64,000 bases of DNA, from NCBI GenBank assembly GCA_965227445.1, contig OZ245751.1, positions 3,038,001 through 3,102,000 on the forward strand, written 5' to 3'. This DNA is from DT-110 sp030148525. GTDB lineage: Bacteria; Bacteroidota; Bacteroidia; Chitinophagales; Saprospiraceae. Numbering within the stretch: the first letter of the stretch is position 1; each line of letters begins with the position of its first letter. The position numbers and the translations under genes are program-made. Positions 62,195-64,000 of this stretch are shown piece after piece. The notes beneath the pieces were generated by a model, which saw nothing but the letters and a program-made list of their open reading frames with translations, did no database searches and was not told the DNA's origin.

Positions 62195-62269
62195 ATTCTT
62201 AATTTTTAGTGCTTAATTTTTAATTGAAGGGATCAATTAAGAATTATGAATTAAACATTAAAAATTATC
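62195..62269. repeat. AT-rich inverted repeat
   Basis: AATTTTTAGTGCTTAATTTT and its near-complement fill the spacer between two minus-strand genes and overlap the acetyltransferase stop codon (TTT TGA TAATT). Confidence 0.65.
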
Positions 62270-62810
62270 AAAAAATGTGTCCTAAATAGTCTAAAGTCCC
62301 GTTTTGCCATTCCTTTTTCCCCAGCCGCATGACCATCAGTCCTTCACCGAAGCGTCGGTGCACTAACCCGTGCGATTGGTGGTTTTGAATGAGCAACCAG
62401 CGACAGGGATTGCTGACCTCCCGGAAACCGCGTTTCTCGTAGAAGGCCTTATCCTGCGCCCACAGGATCAGAAAATCAATACCATGTTTACGCCCAATCG
62501 ACTCCGCCCGGTCGAGCAGTGCGGCGGCAATGCCTTTGTGACGTGCAGACTCACGCACACAGAGGTCGACAATACCAAAGGTACGAAGCAACTGATTGTC
62601 GTTGTTCATTATTCGAAAATCAATGCCCACCTGGCCGGTTATCTCATCTCCGGATTTGGCTATCAGCCGAAAGGTAGGAACCTGCCGAAAATAAATACGA
62701 TCCTGCGGATAAGCCGGAAAGCTCTCCTGAAGCAATTGCCCGATCTGTGATGCAGTCGTTGCATCGATCGCGTATTCATCGACTTGTTCGATCTCTAACA
62801 TATCGTACAT
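62268..62810 (-). CDS. GNAT-family acetyltransferase
   Basis: The 180-residue protein has the acetyl-CoA binding motif VRESARHKGIAAALLDRAE (about residues 85-103), followed by GIDFLILWAQDKAFYEKRGFREV, the typical motif B of N-acetyltransferases. The substrate is unknown. The second ATG (MLEIEQ, three codons in) is an alternative start. Confidence 0.82.
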   Translation of the reverse strand: MYDMLEIEQVDEYAIDATTASQIGQLLQESFPAYPQDRIYFRQVPTFRLIAKSGDEITGQVGIDFRIMNNDNQLLRTFGIVDLCVRESARHKGIAAALLDRAESIGRKHGIDFLILWAQDKAFYEKRGFREVSNPCRWLLIQNHQSHGLVHRRFGEGLMVMRLGKKEWQNGTLDYLGHIF

Positions 62811-62867
62811 TCAGGGGCGTGGGTAGTTTTAGACTCAATTGTTTAGCGTGTTGAACCATCGGTATCT

Positions 62868-62928
62868 TAACCACTGAAGTGGTATAGAAAAATCGTTATC
62901 TCTCGAAACACCACTGCTGAAGCAGTGG
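62868..62928. repeat. Double-hairpin repeat, copy D
   Basis: The palindromes are ACCACTGAAGTGGT and CCACTGCTGAAGCAGTGG. Relative to copies A-C, the second stem has a paired A/T to T/A change that keeps the hairpin. Confidence 0.75.
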
Positions 62929-63025
62929 GCTTCTCCTAAATTGTGGACCGTGAACCGTACCTGCTTGCCTGCCGAAGCTCAGCGTAGGCAAGGGCCATGT
63001 ACCGATACCAACCCTTTCCCGCCAG

Positions 63026-63829
63026 CTAAGCAATGTGTTTGCGTAATAACTCAAGCAAGCGGTCTTCGTTGAGCTTGCGGTACAGTCGGCCGTCGAAGGC
63101 GTAGGAGATATATCCTGTTTCCTCCGAAACGATGAATGCGGCTACGCCGAATCGCTCCGTAATCCCTACAGCTGCCCGGTGCCTCAGGCCGGCACTCTTA
63201 GGCAGATTAGGGTTTTCACTTACTGGCAGAATACAACTGGCCGCCAGGACCTTACCCTGATTAACCATTACGGCGCCATCGTGAAGAGGGCTTGCTTTAT
63301 TGAAAATACTTTCCAGCAATTGCTCCGAAATATCGGCTCCCAGGTCGATACCGGAATTGAGGATACCGTCGAGCATGACGTCTTGCATCAGCACAATGAG
63401 GGCACCGGTCTTGTTTCGGCTCATGCGCAGGATAGCCGACTTGATTGCCCGCACGTGGCGATCGAGTTCTTCTGCCGGCTCCATATTTCGATCGAGCATG
63501 CGCCCCAGGAATTGGGACCGCTGTCGCAAGGTGCTGTTACCCAGAAAAAGGAGGAAGCGCCGGATCTCTTGCTGAAAAATGATTACGATAATGATAACCC
63601 CCACACTGACGAACTGCCGCAGGATAGCCTCCAGCAAATCCATCTGTAGCTGGTTGACCAGCCACCAAACCACGTATAAGGTCAGGACACCAATAAAGAT
63701 ATTGAAAGCAATGTTGCCCTTCAGCAACCGGTAGATTTGGTACATTAGGTAGCCAACGATCAGAATGTCAATGACATCCCAGATACGCACGGGCAGGAAA
63801 CCGATCTTAAATAAAGCGATCAAGTCCAT
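63026..63829 (-). CDS. cdaA: Diadenylate cyclase CdaA
   Basis: This 267-residue membrane-anchored enzyme makes cyclic di-AMP from two ATP. Three N-terminal transmembrane helices are followed by a DAC domain with the DGA motif (SPLHDGAVMV, about residue 180) and the RHR motif (AGLRHRAAVGITE, about 213). The ATG at 63829 (MDLIALFKIG) gives the normal spacing to the first helix; the frame is open to 63868. c-di-AMP often controls potassium and osmotic balance; no adjacent receptor gene is visible. Confidence 0.93.
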   Translation of the reverse strand: MDLIALFKIGFLPVRIWDVIDILIVGYLMYQIYRLLKGNIAFNIFIGVLTLYVVWWLVNQLQMDLLEAILRQFVSVGVIIIVIIFQQEIRRFLLFLGNSTLRQRSQFLGRMLDRNMEPAEELDRHVRAIKSAILRMSRNKTGALIVLMQDVMLDGILNSGIDLGADISEQLLESIFNKASPLHDGAVMVNQGKVLAASCILPVSENPNLPKSAGLRHRAAVGITERFGVAAFIVSEETGYISYAFDGRLYRKLNEDRLLELLRKHIA

Positions 63830-63879
63830 GACATTAATTGGCTCTACTGGCAAAAAATGATGCACCACTGAGGTGAATA

Positions 63880-63999
63880 TACCGACAACGAAGTGGTTTT
63901 GCTTCGCAGTACTTCTTGCTGTTGTTCCAAACCACTTCGAGTCGAGTATATACTCGCGTGAAAGGGTTGGGCGAATCCCAAACCTTTTCGAAAGCGGTA
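63880..63999. mobile_element. 120-bp TA-flanked MITE, second copy
   Basis: It has the same length and ends (TACCG...CGGTA) as 58706-58825, with about ten substitutions clustered in loops; the left TA flank is at 63878-63879. The right flank is cut by the window end, where only the T of the expected TA is visible. Confidence 0.85.
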
Positions 64000-64000
64000 T

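Overview
The window is a chromosomal segment of a Bacteroidota bacterium, most likely of the Saprospiria/Lewinella type. This rests on gene content rather than a marker gene. It has a type III (GlnN) glutamine synthetase, two secreted proteins with MopE-like calcium motifs and type IX secretion (T9SS) C-terminal sorting domains, and a bacterial GH3-family protein. It also has a PadR plus permease-prefix ABC transporter, the 3' end of an ebo cluster, dodecin, CdaA, and almost no Shine-Dalgarno sequences. I found no rRNA, tRNA, CRISPR array, prophage or plasmid functions.

Layout. 1-2.3 kb: end of an ebo cluster (eboE cut by the window edge, eboF). 2.4-10.6 kb: stress and membrane housekeeping (TonB-C-like lipoprotein, NhaA, Dps, AI-2E family transporter, superoxide dismutase, TspO-like protein, type II NADH dehydrogenase). 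10.8-15.5 kb: ECF sigma factor, four-PAS sigma-54 activator, thioredoxin-fold protein, small metallopeptidase. 15.5-21.1 kb: GH3 protein, a RAYT transposase between REP palindromes, a lipoprotein, PepT. 21.5-25.6 kb: nitrogen assimilation (glnN, amt, glnK). 25.8-29.3 kb: outer-membrane HhH/beta-barrel protein, QueD, dodecin. 29.5-33.4 kb: histidine kinase, response regulator, class III cyclase operon. 33.4-42.6 kb: a decaying region with an IS5-like element inside a PAF-acetylhydrolase-like gene, a frameshifted AraC-type membrane regulator, and the wreck of a PadR-linked ABC efflux operon. 42.7-53 kb: penicillin-acylase-like lipoprotein, saccharopine-dehydrogenase-like reductase, tandem T9SS paralogues. 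53.1-58.6 kb: cyanophycinase-like peptidase and a gluconate module (GntP, a gluconokinase/6-phosphogluconate dehydrogenase fusion, and a divergent Gfo/Idh oxidoreductase). 58.6-64 kb: nested MITEs, a DUF5060 relic, two M20 peptidases, an acetyltransferase and CdaA.

The most unusual aspect lies between and across the genes. Intergenic DNA carries at least ten families of short repeats, several with covarying hairpins and several starting exactly at stop codons. A 120-bp TA-flanked element is nested inside a 163-bp full-length-hairpin element, and the unoccupied 163-bp copy elsewhere in the window shows the empty site. A 12-mer, TTTKGCGRAAGC, occurs 19 times by eye count, on both strands and in different reading frames, where about 0.03 would be expected by chance. 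It resembles an uptake-signal or other genome-wide recognition sequence and is the best candidate here for an undescribed system.

All calls come from reading sequence and translations. No database search was run, and residue positions are approximate.
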